A stretch of DNA of 64,000 nucleotides from Phytophthora colocasiae (taxonomy: Eukaryota > Oomycota > Peronosporomycetes > Peronosporales > Peronosporaceae), in contig JAGKQI010000022.1 of assembly GCA_018806915.1 (NCBI GenBank), positions 471,208 to 535,207 on the forward strand, read 5' to 3'. The translations under genes were made by a program, and so were the position numbers. The notes beneath the pieces were generated by a model. The model was given only the letters and a program-made list of their open reading frames with translations, was not told the origin of the DNA and made no database searches. This document shows, piece by piece, positions 55,228 to 64,000 of the stretch. Every line of letters begins with the position of its first letter. Position 1 is the first letter of the stretch.

Positions 55228-57335
55228 AGAACCTTGTCAAGATCTTCTAACAGGTCATTGATCAGAGGCATCGGGTAGATCATCAGCCTTGTGAGACCGT
55301 TCACCAGCCGATAATCGATACATAGTCGGATGTCTACACCGTTCTTCTTGATGATCACCACGATCGGAGATGCCCATGGCGATGTCGATGGCCGAATGAT
55401 CTTGGCAGCTAGGAGTCCTTTGATAAGATCCGATACTTTCTCGCGGAACTGTGGCGCCACCTTTCGGACTCGTTGTGCAATCGGCTTTGCATCACCCACG
55501 TCGATATCGCATATAACACCCTTGGCCGCTGGAGGAAGTGCGTTTCCTTTCCCGATCAGGAGGTGTCGCTTCTTCCAAATGATCTGCCGAAGCTTCTCAA
55601 TCTCCTCCGGGGTCGCAGATCCCGGATTTCCTACTTGCAAATCTTCAATCCTGACTTCTTCAGTGGTGGAGATCTGGATTTCTGGTACTACCGCGAGATT
55701 ATCGGCTAGATCTTCGGCCGAAAAATCGCCGCTTTCGTGTAAGTGGGTCCGATCGGCGTTCTCGATCCCTTCAGGAAATGTTGGATCGGGTTCGTTCGTT
55801 GATGGATCAGGGAGTCTATCGTCCTTGGCCGTCAGGATCGGGGTGCCCTCAACCGTGGGGCCGGCGTCAGCGTCGGATACATGTTTGATCTCGATTTGAA
55901 AATCTGGTTTTTCTGTTTTTACCTCGATCTCTTCTTCGCATGTCCGATCTGTCCGATCTGGGGCCTGATCTGGCAAGCTCTCATTCGTCTCAGTCTCACC
56001 GCCCCCAGCTTCGCCACTCGGGGCCTTGTCGGAACTGATCGTAATCGGTGGGGTATCCATGGGATCTGGTTGGGGATCGATGAATGCGACCTTGACTTCG
56101 GCCGTATCGGTTGGTGATCGCGGTTCCAATGTCGATATTGGTGCAGGATCAGGATTGGTCTTGGTTGCCCCACCTCGGCGGAGTATGGATCGCGGCGTAA
56201 CATAGGTCGGCCGTTCGACCGACGGTAAGGGTATCTCTACGGATTCCTGAGGTTCTGGCCTTGCGTCCACAGTCGCTTCTAGAGCTAGGTTCTGCCACTC
56301 CATGTAGCGCCGGGACCCGACCGACACGAACCCGGGGAATCGAGGCACTTTTTCCTGATCAAGTACCATTCCAACATGTAATCGGTGATCCAGTCGTAAA
56401 ATCTTCTCGCTCAAATTCGTGATCACTAAATACCGAGTTCGGCCGGGTCCATTTACCACGGTGGGTACCCATTTGTCGCCTCTGGTCACCCATAATTTCT
56501 CCGTTGCCGATAATTTCACTCTCGATGCGGTCTCTTCAGATCTCCCAACTGGGATATGTAGATCTTCCTCCAATTTTACCGATCTTACTTTCTCCCCGTA
56601 TAACCTCTTGCGACCACTAAGTGGGATCCCCACTTCGTTAGGCAAGCACATCGATCCCTTCGCAAGATCCATCCGGACCCCAGCCGGGATCATGAAATCC
56701 ATACCCAGAATCGCATCTTGCCCGGATAGATCCCCGATCCAAATATCGAAAAAGTAGACCAAGTATCCCGCAAGCGTGATCTTGACCCTCGTCCTTCCTT
56801 CGGTGGTGTACACATTATCACCGATCCCAACACACTCCTGTCTCTGACTAGTGTCAAAGTGGCACCCAACCTTACGAGCAAAGGCGGTATCCACGATGGA
56901 TACCTCGGCGCCAGTGTCCAGGAGCAAGATCGCTCTTTCGTGATTGATCTTGCCTGAGATCTTGGCTTGGCGGAACCATTTTCCTGGTGCGTGGTATTTC
57001 CAATATCCCCTGGATTCTCCTTCCTTGAGATCCAGAGCCACATCCGCACCAGATCGCGAGAATTCATCGACCCGGGGAAGACTCGCGATCTTAGCAGTAT
57101 ACGAATGCAACTTACATGTATTACCGCGCAGATCCGAATTCTCCCTATCTTGATCTCTCGATTTCTTGTTCACATATGCATAGATGCAGTACTCAGAACG
57201 CTCGGCACGTACCGGTTTCCAAACCGGCGAGCGTCCTAGTTTAACATCTTTTCCACCTTCTCGGGGAACAATCCGGCGTGTCGGGTCGGATCGTACCACT
57301 TGCGAATCTGGTTGTAAAATTCTTCCATGGGGCAT
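55098..57335 (-). pseudogene. E6 pol: protease and start of RT
   Basis: The 745-codon frame, -1 relative to gag, has the aspartic protease (LLLDTGAEVSIVD, then DAILGMDFMIPAG). A long acidic/Pro-rich linker follows, then the first part of RT (RLCIDYRLVNGLT, YCSLDMASGFW). It then slips out of frame near 55160-55200 into the 55227-52771 frame. Confidence 0.88.
57198..57245 (-). promoter_or_regulatory. -1 frameshift signal of E6 (different type)
   Basis: GTTAAAC (57245-57239) lies directly before the gag TAG. After 4 nt comes a hairpin: outer arms ACGCTCG/CGAGCGT (57234-57228 with 57204-57198) and inner arms CCGGTTT/AAACCGG (57227-57221 with 57218-57212). Pol is in the -1 frame. Confidence 0.65.
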
Positions 57336-59019
57336 TCTCCAGCTTCATGGATCTCCCCGCAACCACGGCATGTATATAAGCAGCGATCCGTTGGGTGGCC
57401 CCTCTTTCCGCATTTGTCACAGGTTAAACGTCTCCAGCAGTCCAGATCCGTGTGCTTCCGCGATCCACAATGCGAACAGCGACCTCGATCGTGATCTGAT
57501 CCCCTGTGATCCGTGATCCAGCCTCGATCTTGCGAGTTCGTGTGCGATCGCGGCTGATCCTGTTGGTGGGGAGCGCCCCCAGTACCGATCGGCTTGTCTT
57601 CTGACGCGGCCAGATATATCCTCCGGAGATCACCTTCAGAATCGGATCCGTCCGATCCGGATATTTCTTCCGATTCCGAGCTCGGATCTTGGGTTTGGAT
57701 CGCCCGCACCACCGCTCGGGTGGGTGCCGCCGGGGCACTGGCCGGTGCCTTTTGTCTGTACTTCGATCCGAACGCAGATTTACGTTGTCTGCTTTTCGCC
57801 CGTTCCCGGGCACGAAGTACCTCCTCCAGTTCATCGACGTCGCTCAGTCGGAGTAGGGTCAGCCGATCAGCTAACTCCGGATCTCCCAATGTCTCGATGT
57901 AGTGGTCTACATGTTCCCGGCGGGCCTTAGGGCTCCCATCCTTGATCTTTAGTCTAGCGCGTAAAGCCGCCACGTTGAGCCGGTAGAGATAATCGAGAGG
58001 AGTTTCTTCCGATCGCTTGCGAGCGTGATAGTATTGCCACGCGACCGACATACCCAACCCACAATATTGGGTCTGGAAACTGTCCAACAGATCCGCCCAC
58101 TTGGTTTTCGTCGTTCGACTGAGCTGCCTGTACCAGTTCTTTGCCGGTCCCACCATCAGGTCTGCAAATGTGAGGCATTTTTCTTCTTCCGTAGCCTGAT
58201 CACGCTGGAACGCTGACTTGACCTTACTGATCCAGGCCCGAGCGCGATCTTCGTCCAGATCTTTACCCGCAAAATCTTTCAGATCTGAGATTGCTGAGAT
58301 CCGGACCCGCTGGATCATCGACGATCCTCCTTGACCGATCGCCGCGGATGCGATCGTGGCTCGGCTCGACATCTGTCCACCGGAACTTATTATGCCCAGA
58401 TCGTCCGGATCGTATTCCCATGCATCCGGATCCGAGGCCGTGACGGACTCCATTTCAACATCCAACTCCCCTTTGATCGGCGATCGGGGTGTCGCGAGAT
58501 TCCGTTCTTTCAAGAAACGATCCATCGCCATTTGAAAGTAGTCGTCCAACTTGTTGCTCGGTCCAACTTGTTGCTCGATCCGTTGGAATTAGTCGTTGGA
58601 GCGGTCTGGTCTGTCCGGATCCGGCGATTTTCTTGCTGATCAGGCATCTTGACCTCCAGTTTCGCAGCCACCGATCGCGTATCCTGTTTCTTCATACGCG
58701 ATTTCAGGAACTTGGCGCCGGAGGGCCCTAACGACATGCGTTGCAGCCTTCTCGGGCTATCGGAGTCTGGTTCCGAGGTCGCTGACGCGTAGCATGACGA
58801 CCCAGTCTGATAGCCTGGGTCGGGCGTCAGCGGGCGCTCGCCGACCAAGATCTTGAGGGAATCGAATAGATCATGGGTCGCAGATTGAATCGCTTGCAGT
58901 TCCAAGTCAAATAGAGAGTTTGGGTCGAACTCTCCAGCCACCAAACCAGCTTCTTGGAGCAGATCGAGTAGGATCTTCACCGCGTTCAGGCGGTCAGAGC
59001 TAGTCCGGGGCTTCGACAC
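57236..59019 (-). pseudogene. E6 gag with three zinc knuckles
   Basis: The frame 58549-57236 (437 codons) has the retrotransposon gag domain (RARAWISKVKSAFQRDQ, WADLLDSFQTQYCG, PLDYLYRLNVAALR). It also has three CCHC knuckles (CSHCGSRKHTDLDC, CDKCGKRGHPTDRC, CRGCGEIHEAGEC). The N-terminal part (59019-58510) is in another frame. The break is a perfect 17-bp tandem duplication, GTCCAACTTGTTGCTCG (58544-58560 and 58561-58577). Without it gag would be one frame of about 590 codons. The stop abuts the slippery site. Confidence 0.87.
58544..58577. repeat. 17-bp tandem duplication breaking E6 gag
   Basis: Two perfect copies side by side; 17 bp is not a multiple of three, so the second copy shifts the frame. 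Confidence 0.9.
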
Positions 59020-59596
59020 TGGGCCGGTGAGGTTACCGATCTGGCGGACTTGTGGCTGATCGTGAGAACGGGGTCGTTAAGCAAAGGTCTCAACGGCATC
59101 TTAGCATCTTCCTATAATAGGCCTGCTCGATCTCGCGTCCTTGGTGATCGTCGATCCTGAGTTGATCACATCTTCTGGCTCTGAGTCTGGAGCTTTCAAT
59201 TCTCGTCCGAGTGCTCTTGATCTTCTTTTCTTGGTCGATCTTGAGGCAACAGTGGACTTGAGTGAGCAGATTAGGTTTCAGCTTTGCTGATTCCTTATCG
59301 CTCGTGTGCGGATCTCGATTCTCATCGAGATCCGCGGTGGAACCCTCAGAAGGGCCTTGGGAGGAAATTCGAGGTTTTTCTTCAAGATCTGGATTGCGAT
59401 CCAGGTCTGCCTCGTGCCTGTCAGTAGAGATCCTCCCAGAACTCTGCTGATCTGTGGATCTTTCCGTTTTCAGTGGTGCCTCCGCCGATCCAACATTCGT
59501 AGGCACTTCTTCCCCTTGTTCTTCCTTAATCTTGACATCTTCTTGGGACTCACGGTGATATCCGAAGTCACCAGAAGATCCGGGCACGCGCACCAT
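59020..59596 (-). other. E6 leader and primer binding site
   Basis: The primer site TGGTGCGCGTGCCCGGA is at 59595-59579 on the minus strand, two bases from the LTR; it differs from that of E1, E3 and E4. The leader holds a charged 212-codon minus-strand frame (59728-59090) that begins inside the LTR. I cannot say whether it is translated. Confidence 0.6.
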
Positions 59597-60189
59597 TGTG
59601 GTGGAGCGGATCTGGCCAAAATCCGGTTGAGGCCGATCGCGATCGCCACTTGCGCCCAGACACCGACTAACGGAGGGGGTCCCCCGATGATCCGTGATCT
59701 TGCTGCGTGTAGTGTTCACCTTGTGCACCCGTCGGTAGGCGGGTTACGCTCTTCCAGGTGACTTCTGAAGATGTCTTGGGACGAGAAGAATGTCTTGGGT
59801 GACGTAGGGGGTGTGAGATAGCGTGGGAATACTTCACTCTACCTCGATGGGGTTGATCCGGGTCACAGGCGAGTTCTCGAGCCTTGATCCGGTCGCCTGG
59901 TCTTCGATCCAGGTCTTCCAAAGGTCCAATGTTGGGGATCTGGTCCCTTCCTTTACGATGCTTGCCGCTTCCTATAGCGGGTGTCTTGATGGGTTGAGAG
60001 TCGACGAGATCGTCAGGCCAAGCAGCCAATTCCTTCCGATCCGTAGTTCACACGTAAAGGATAGTTCACTAGATAGGGCAAAGCTGGCCAATATATTATC
60101 CAGACTTAACCGCTATACTAGGTCACGTATCCTTACCTCCTTGACGCTTGTAGGGCCAATGTAGTTCCCGGTTCCAGGCGTAGCGAAGG
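59597..60189 (-). repeat. 5' LTR of E6, first part
   Basis: LTR-B from TGTGGTGG to GCGAAGG. In the copy at 49391 the same point continues GCGAAGGCACTTG. E7 starts right after GCGAAGG, so it inserted here. Confidence 0.87.
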
Positions 60190-61592
60190 TGTGGTGGAGC
60201 GGATCTGGCCAAAATCTGGTTGAGGCCGATCGCGATCGCCACTTGCGCCCAGACACCGACTAACGGAGGGGGTCCCCCGATGATCCGTGATCTTGCTGCG
60301 TGTAGTGTTCACCTTGTGTACCCGTCGGTAGGCAGGTTACGCTCTTCAGAGTGACTTCTGAAGATGTCTTGGGACGAGAAGAATGTCTTGGGTGACGTAG
60401 GGGGTGTGAGATAGCGTGGGAATACTTCACTCTACCTCGGAGGGGTTGATCCGGGTCACAGGCGAGTTCTCGAGCCTTGATCCGGTCACCTGGTCTTCGA
60501 TCCAGGTCTTCCAAAGGTCCAATGTTGGGGATCTGATCCCTTCCTTTACGATGCTTGCCGCTTCCTATAGCGGGTGTCTTGATGGGTTGAGAGTCGACGA
60601 GATCGTCAGGCCAAGCAGCCAATTCCTTCCGATCCGTAGTTCGCACGTAAAGGATAGATCACTAGATAGGGTAAAACTGGCCAATGTATTATCCAGAATT
60701 AACCTCTATGCTAGATCTCTTCTCCTTACCTTCTTGATGCCGGGGGGCCAATGTAATTCCCAGTTCCGGTCTTGAACGAAGGCACTTGTGATGTCCAGAG
60801 CAAATTCGATTCTGTTTATGGTTATTCCTATGTCTACTAGCCCCATCCTCATCTGCTATCCTACGATTACCTGACATCCGGCTACACAGCTGCCCTTCCG
60901 ATCTTCGATCTTGATCTCACCTAACCCCTGATCGCGATCTCGATCTGCCGATCTGGCGATCAGGCGATCTGGCGATCAGCCGATCAGCCGATCTGGCGAT
61001 CTGGCGATCAGCTGATCAGCCGATCTGGCGATCAGCCGATCTCGATCAACCATCTCGGTCGTCGATCTTGGTCCACCGTCTTGAACAATGATCCCGATCA
61101 GCAGCCTTCATACTTGATCTCGCGTGCCTGCGTCGTCGACATTCCAGGTCTTGAGCTTCCCAGACTTGATCACCACTCCCCACGCGACTAACACTGCCAT
61201 CAGGTCCCCTCGGCAGCATCTCACGGTTATGTTGTCACCGGCCCACCATAGATCACACCGATCCCGACCCTCTGCCGCCTTGATCTCCTTCTCATGCGAC
61301 CTCAGGCAAGGCGCCCTTTTCTCCTCCGACCCTGAGCCGCCACGCGGGAGCCGCACGACGGGTTTCTCCAATCACTTAGTCTCACTCTGACCAAGACGCC
61401 ATCCATTCATCGCTGGCGAGATCCAGACGAACATCGATCTGGATCCATTCGTCAGCCATCGTTCGCGCAATCTGGGGTCATCAACTGACATCTTGCTTCG
61501 CCAGAGGCCCCTGTCGCTTGATCCGACTCTCTTAGGGCCTGACGTTGCCTTTTCTCGGATTTCTTATTCGCGCTTTACCACATCCGCCCCCA
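60190..61592 (-). repeat. 3' LTR of E7 and polypurine tract
   Basis: 1,393 bp, TGTGGTGGAG to CTTTACCACA. The first 700 bp match the E6 LTRs closely, while the right part is largely different from that of E6. Confidence 0.83.
60938..61048. repeat. Octamer tandem array in the E7 LTR
   Basis: About a dozen units of CGATCTGG or CGATCAGC (8 bp, CGATCWGS). Each unit has one GATC. Confidence 0.85.
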
Positions 61593-61626
61593 GCCTGCAA
61601 GTTGGTCCGTCTCGGTCCACTTCAGG

Positions 61627-61642
61627 TCTCATTCTCAATCTT
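61627..61642 (+). promoter_or_regulatory. Initiator-like site before the E7 aORF
   Basis: TCTCATTCTCAATCTT resembles the oomycete Inr with one base missing and one mismatch in the core. It is about 80 bp before the ATG at 61708. Confidence 0.35.
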
Positions 61643-61707
61643 CAGCCCAAGGCACAAGTCACCCCGACAACACTTCGACCACCACCAACGGATCCCTTCC
61701 AGTCTCC

Positions 61708-63946
61708 ATGAGCCAGCAAGGAAGTGATCCGGGAGCGATTATTTGCCTACACCTCCCGATTCCCCAAGATCCCCCGACGGTCCGCCATCTCCCCATTCCG
61801 ACATCTCGCGACGTTCGTCGGGTCCGGCTCCAGACCACGCACGCCCGCTCTCATCCGATGAGGCTGGGCCGATGCCGGGCAGTCCAGGGTGGGATCGCCT
61901 GGTGCGCGAACGTGATCAACTAAGTCGTGAAGCCATGGAACTTCGGGCGCATGTCGACGCCATGGAGCGGTTCCGGGCAGACCAGCAGGGCGAGATTGCG
62001 CGTCTGGAGCGCGAGATCGCTGATCTCGCGGAGGAAGCCTCTGATCTCGATGGATTGCGTATGCAGGTTCACTCAGCTCCGATCGGAACGCGACGAGTTC
62101 GCGCGGCGTCTCAACTCTGCCCAGGCAGACCTAGATCGAGCTACAGAGGACGGGGATCGTCTGACAGAAGAGTTGGAACAAGCCACCAACGAGATCCAGG
62201 ATCTCCAGGCGGAAGCCCGGATCCATGCTTGCGATCTGGCTGAGGCGAAGCAAGACTCCATCACTGCCAAGGCCAGCTACAACCGGATCTCGGCTGATCT
62301 TGCACATCTCCAACTGGATTCCAGCCCCACGACTTCGACAGGGCTCCACCCGATTGGCCCTGGCTGAGCGAGATCGAGCCTTGGCGGACTCCGCCCGAGC
62401 GATCGCTTCCTGACCAGTATCGCTGGTGAACGTGACCCTAGCCACCGATCAATCTTTGCCACGCTAACTCCGAACTGAACCGGAGTCACTTCGGGCGGGA
62501 TCGCCTACTCGTGGAACGAGACCAAGCGTTCGCAGATCGTGACAGAGCACAGGCGGATCTCAGCGCCGAGCGACAACGATCCACTCGTCTAGGTGCGCAG
62601 ATAGTCTAGATCCCCTCCACCTGACCATGATCACTCATATTCTGTTTGTCGTAGAGGATGATCTGATCGGTACCCATGCCGAAGTGCCGGAGTTAGAAGC
62701 GCGTCGTCCGGCATGGCAGGAGACCTACGATCAGGCAGAAGGTGACGTAATGGCGACCACCCACGTCCTGACCGCAAGGGTGTCTCGGCTCCGCGCTGCT
62801 CAAGCTGAACGGGGGTCAAACGTGCTCTCAGTCCGCCCCATCTCCTGCCACATCGCCCCCGCACAAGACCTCGCGGACGGAGCCTCCCCGGCCGATCACG
62901 ACGCGGCCTCACCTGATGTTCCCGCTGGAGACCAACCCGGTGGCCAGGCCCAGGCGACCGAGCTCGAAGAAAAGCACGAGGAAAGCCCAGACCCCTTCGA
63001 TCTGGGTCCTGAACCCGCGATCCCGACTGGGCCGGATGCGGAGGAAGCAGATCGCACCCAGGCCACCTCGCAAGTGACCGTGGAAGCACCTTCCCGAAGA
63101 AGGGTGGCTCGGATCGGTCCAAACGTAAACCCGATCCAGAGCATGACGATGACGCGGAGGATTCTGGCGCTGGATCCGACGACGCTCTTCGGGCTACGAT
63201 ACTCCGATCGCTGTCGTGGCACCGCCGGCATGGAAATCCTCCTCCAGCATCCGGTGATCAAGGGGGGCCTGCTCCATCGACGCCTCCGGCGCAGCCGACA
63301 CCTCCGGGCGGCAGTTCCCCACAGACTCCGATCACTTCTCCTCAGGGGTCCCCGAGGGTAGTCCAGCTGGCGGGAGCCCTCCCGGTGGGGGATCTCCGGG
63401 TGGCGGCTCTCCCGGCGGCTCGCCACGCCCCCAGCTGCACCCTCCCCTGTTCGCGATCAGCTCGTCTATTCCCGGGTATGCGAACGTCCGGCAGTTTGCG
63501 GCTGGTGATGTCTTCCCGTGGGATCCGATGTTCGTCGGAACTTTGGCGATCGTCGGTATGATCCTCTCCACATTGTCCAAGAGGCTGCTGCTACCTCCCG
63601 GATTCCTCTACCCCGCGAGATCACCGGCTAATCGCCCTTCCCGAGCCGGGGTCGGTTGGTTGGCTAGCCTGATCACTGGGCCCAACGTGCAGGCCCTACT
63701 TGCTACCCGACCTTGGGAGGTGCTCCGCAACCGACCGGCCCCCTCACCTTCGATCTCGGTCTACATCGTCGTGCTGGAACCATGCTGGGCAGCAGATCAC
63801 CGCGGATGCCTACGCCGCCTTCGAGTCAGGATCACCTGCAGGCCTACTGGGAATCGACTCCATTATCTCGAGAGATCACGAAGGCGATGTATGAAGCTGA
63901 TCCTGATCTCCGTCGGTTATTACCTCGAGCGTCGGCAACGGCGTAG
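61708..63946 (+). pseudogene. Antisense gene (aORF) of E7: coiled coil and C-terminal domain, several frames
   Basis: The reading moves among frames. A Pro/Ser-rich start (61743 on) leads into a long coiled coil (QLSREAMELRAHVDAMER, GEIARLEREIADLAEEA), continued in the frame ending 62367 (LTEELEQATNEIQDLQAEA) and near 62490-62609 (RDRLLVERDQAFADRDRAQ). A further coil, an acidic stretch (EHDDDAEDSGAGSDD) and Gly/Pro-rich repeats (SPGGGSPGG) follow. The C-terminal piece looks folded (NVRQFAAGDVFPWDP, LLATRPWEVLRNRP), ending near 63946. It lies next to the 3' LTR on the strand opposite to pol, as in E3, E4 and E5, but the order of parts differs. No family is recognised and the gene is broken. 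Confidence 0.5.
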
Positions 63947-64000
63947 CCGTTAAGCCGGACCGGCAACGTTATGGCGGCTGCTGTTGGGACGATTCCTGTC

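Larger units (their letters stand above)
49391..60189 (-). mobile_element. E6: gypsy with long LTRs and two RNase H domains
   Basis: The 3' LTR is 49391-50693 (1,303 bp, TGTGGTGGAG to CTTTACCACA). The polypurine tract is at 50694-50703, pol 51646-57335, gag 57236-59019, primer site 59579-59595. The 5' LTR starts at 59597 but is interrupted at 60189 by E7. The element is inserted in the E5 gag. Its sequence is full of GATC (21 in the 600 bp 57301-57900). Confidence 0.9.
60190..64000 (-). mobile_element. E7: E6-family element inserted in the E6 5' LTR (3' part only)
   Basis: The 3' LTR is 60190-61582 and the polypurine tract 61583-61592 (TGGGGGCGGA on the minus strand). An antisense coding region follows. 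Pol, gag and the 5' LTR should lie past the window edge. The element is rich in GATC throughout. Confidence 0.8.

Noticed and set aside
60190..61582. Reading LTR-B at 60190 as the 5' LTR of a plus-strand element with gag at 61743
   Set aside because: No primer binding site follows it, while a polypurine tract (minus strand) lies next to it, as for the 3' LTR of E6.
1..64000. Secreted RXLR or Crinkler effector genes
   Set aside because: No frame with a signal peptide followed by RXLR or LFLAK was seen; all good frames belong to transposable elements.

Overview
The window is 64 kb of nested transposable elements; I found no host gene, tRNA, rRNA or CRISPR array. It looks like an oomycete genome, most likely Phytophthora. 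The reasons are the chromodomain Ty3/gypsy lineages, one gypsy element with a second (archaeal-type) RNase H as reported for oomycetes, and several matches to the oomycete initiator (Inr) consensus. No species is named.

Layout. 1-773: left half of a gypsy pol (+). 774-8356: E1, a full-length gypsy (-), family GypA. 8357-10258: right half of a Ty1/copia element (+). 10259-10933: remnant of the E6-type LTR and leader. 10934-13279: right half of the gypsy pol started at 1-773, now inverted (-). 13280-33626: E2, GypA (+), carrying a hAT transposon in its 5' LTR (13481-17939) and a second gypsy, E3, in its pol (20697-28995). 33627-34863 and 42594-42634: left part of the copia (-), split by E4 (34864-42593, gypsy, -). 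42635-49390: E5, a diverged GypA relative (-), truncated in gag by E6. 49391-60189: E6, a gypsy with 1.3-kb LTRs and two RNase H domains (-). 60190 to the end: E7, a relative of E6 inserted in the E6 5' LTR, with its 3' LTR and an antisense coding region in view.

Target-site duplications read directly from the sequence give the nesting: ACATG and GTATG (exchanged between E1 and E2), CTAAATCC (hAT, 8 bp), CAAAG (E3), GGATC (E4). The exchanged TSDs show that the block 8357-13279 has been inverted by recombination between E1 and E2, unless the assembly is wrong there.

Each gypsy element follows LTR - PBS - gag - (-1 frame) - protease/RT/RNase H/integrase/chromodomain - PPT - LTR. Most pol genes are broken by frameshifts or stops; intact frames are the E3 and E4 gags, the E4 integrase block and the E5 RT-to-chromodomain block. 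Four things stand out: (1) E3, E4, E5 and E7 carry a gene-sized antisense reading frame between pol and the 3' LTR, preceded by an oomycete Inr-like site; (2) a shared -1 frameshift signal at the gag/pol junction, made of a slippery heptamer, a 7-nt spacer and a hairpin that contains the gag stop; (3) E3 is packed with short perfect inverted repeats in coding and non-coding DNA alike; (4) the E6/E7 family is extremely rich in GATC. The hAT element also has a second, convergent gene for a coiled-coil protein.
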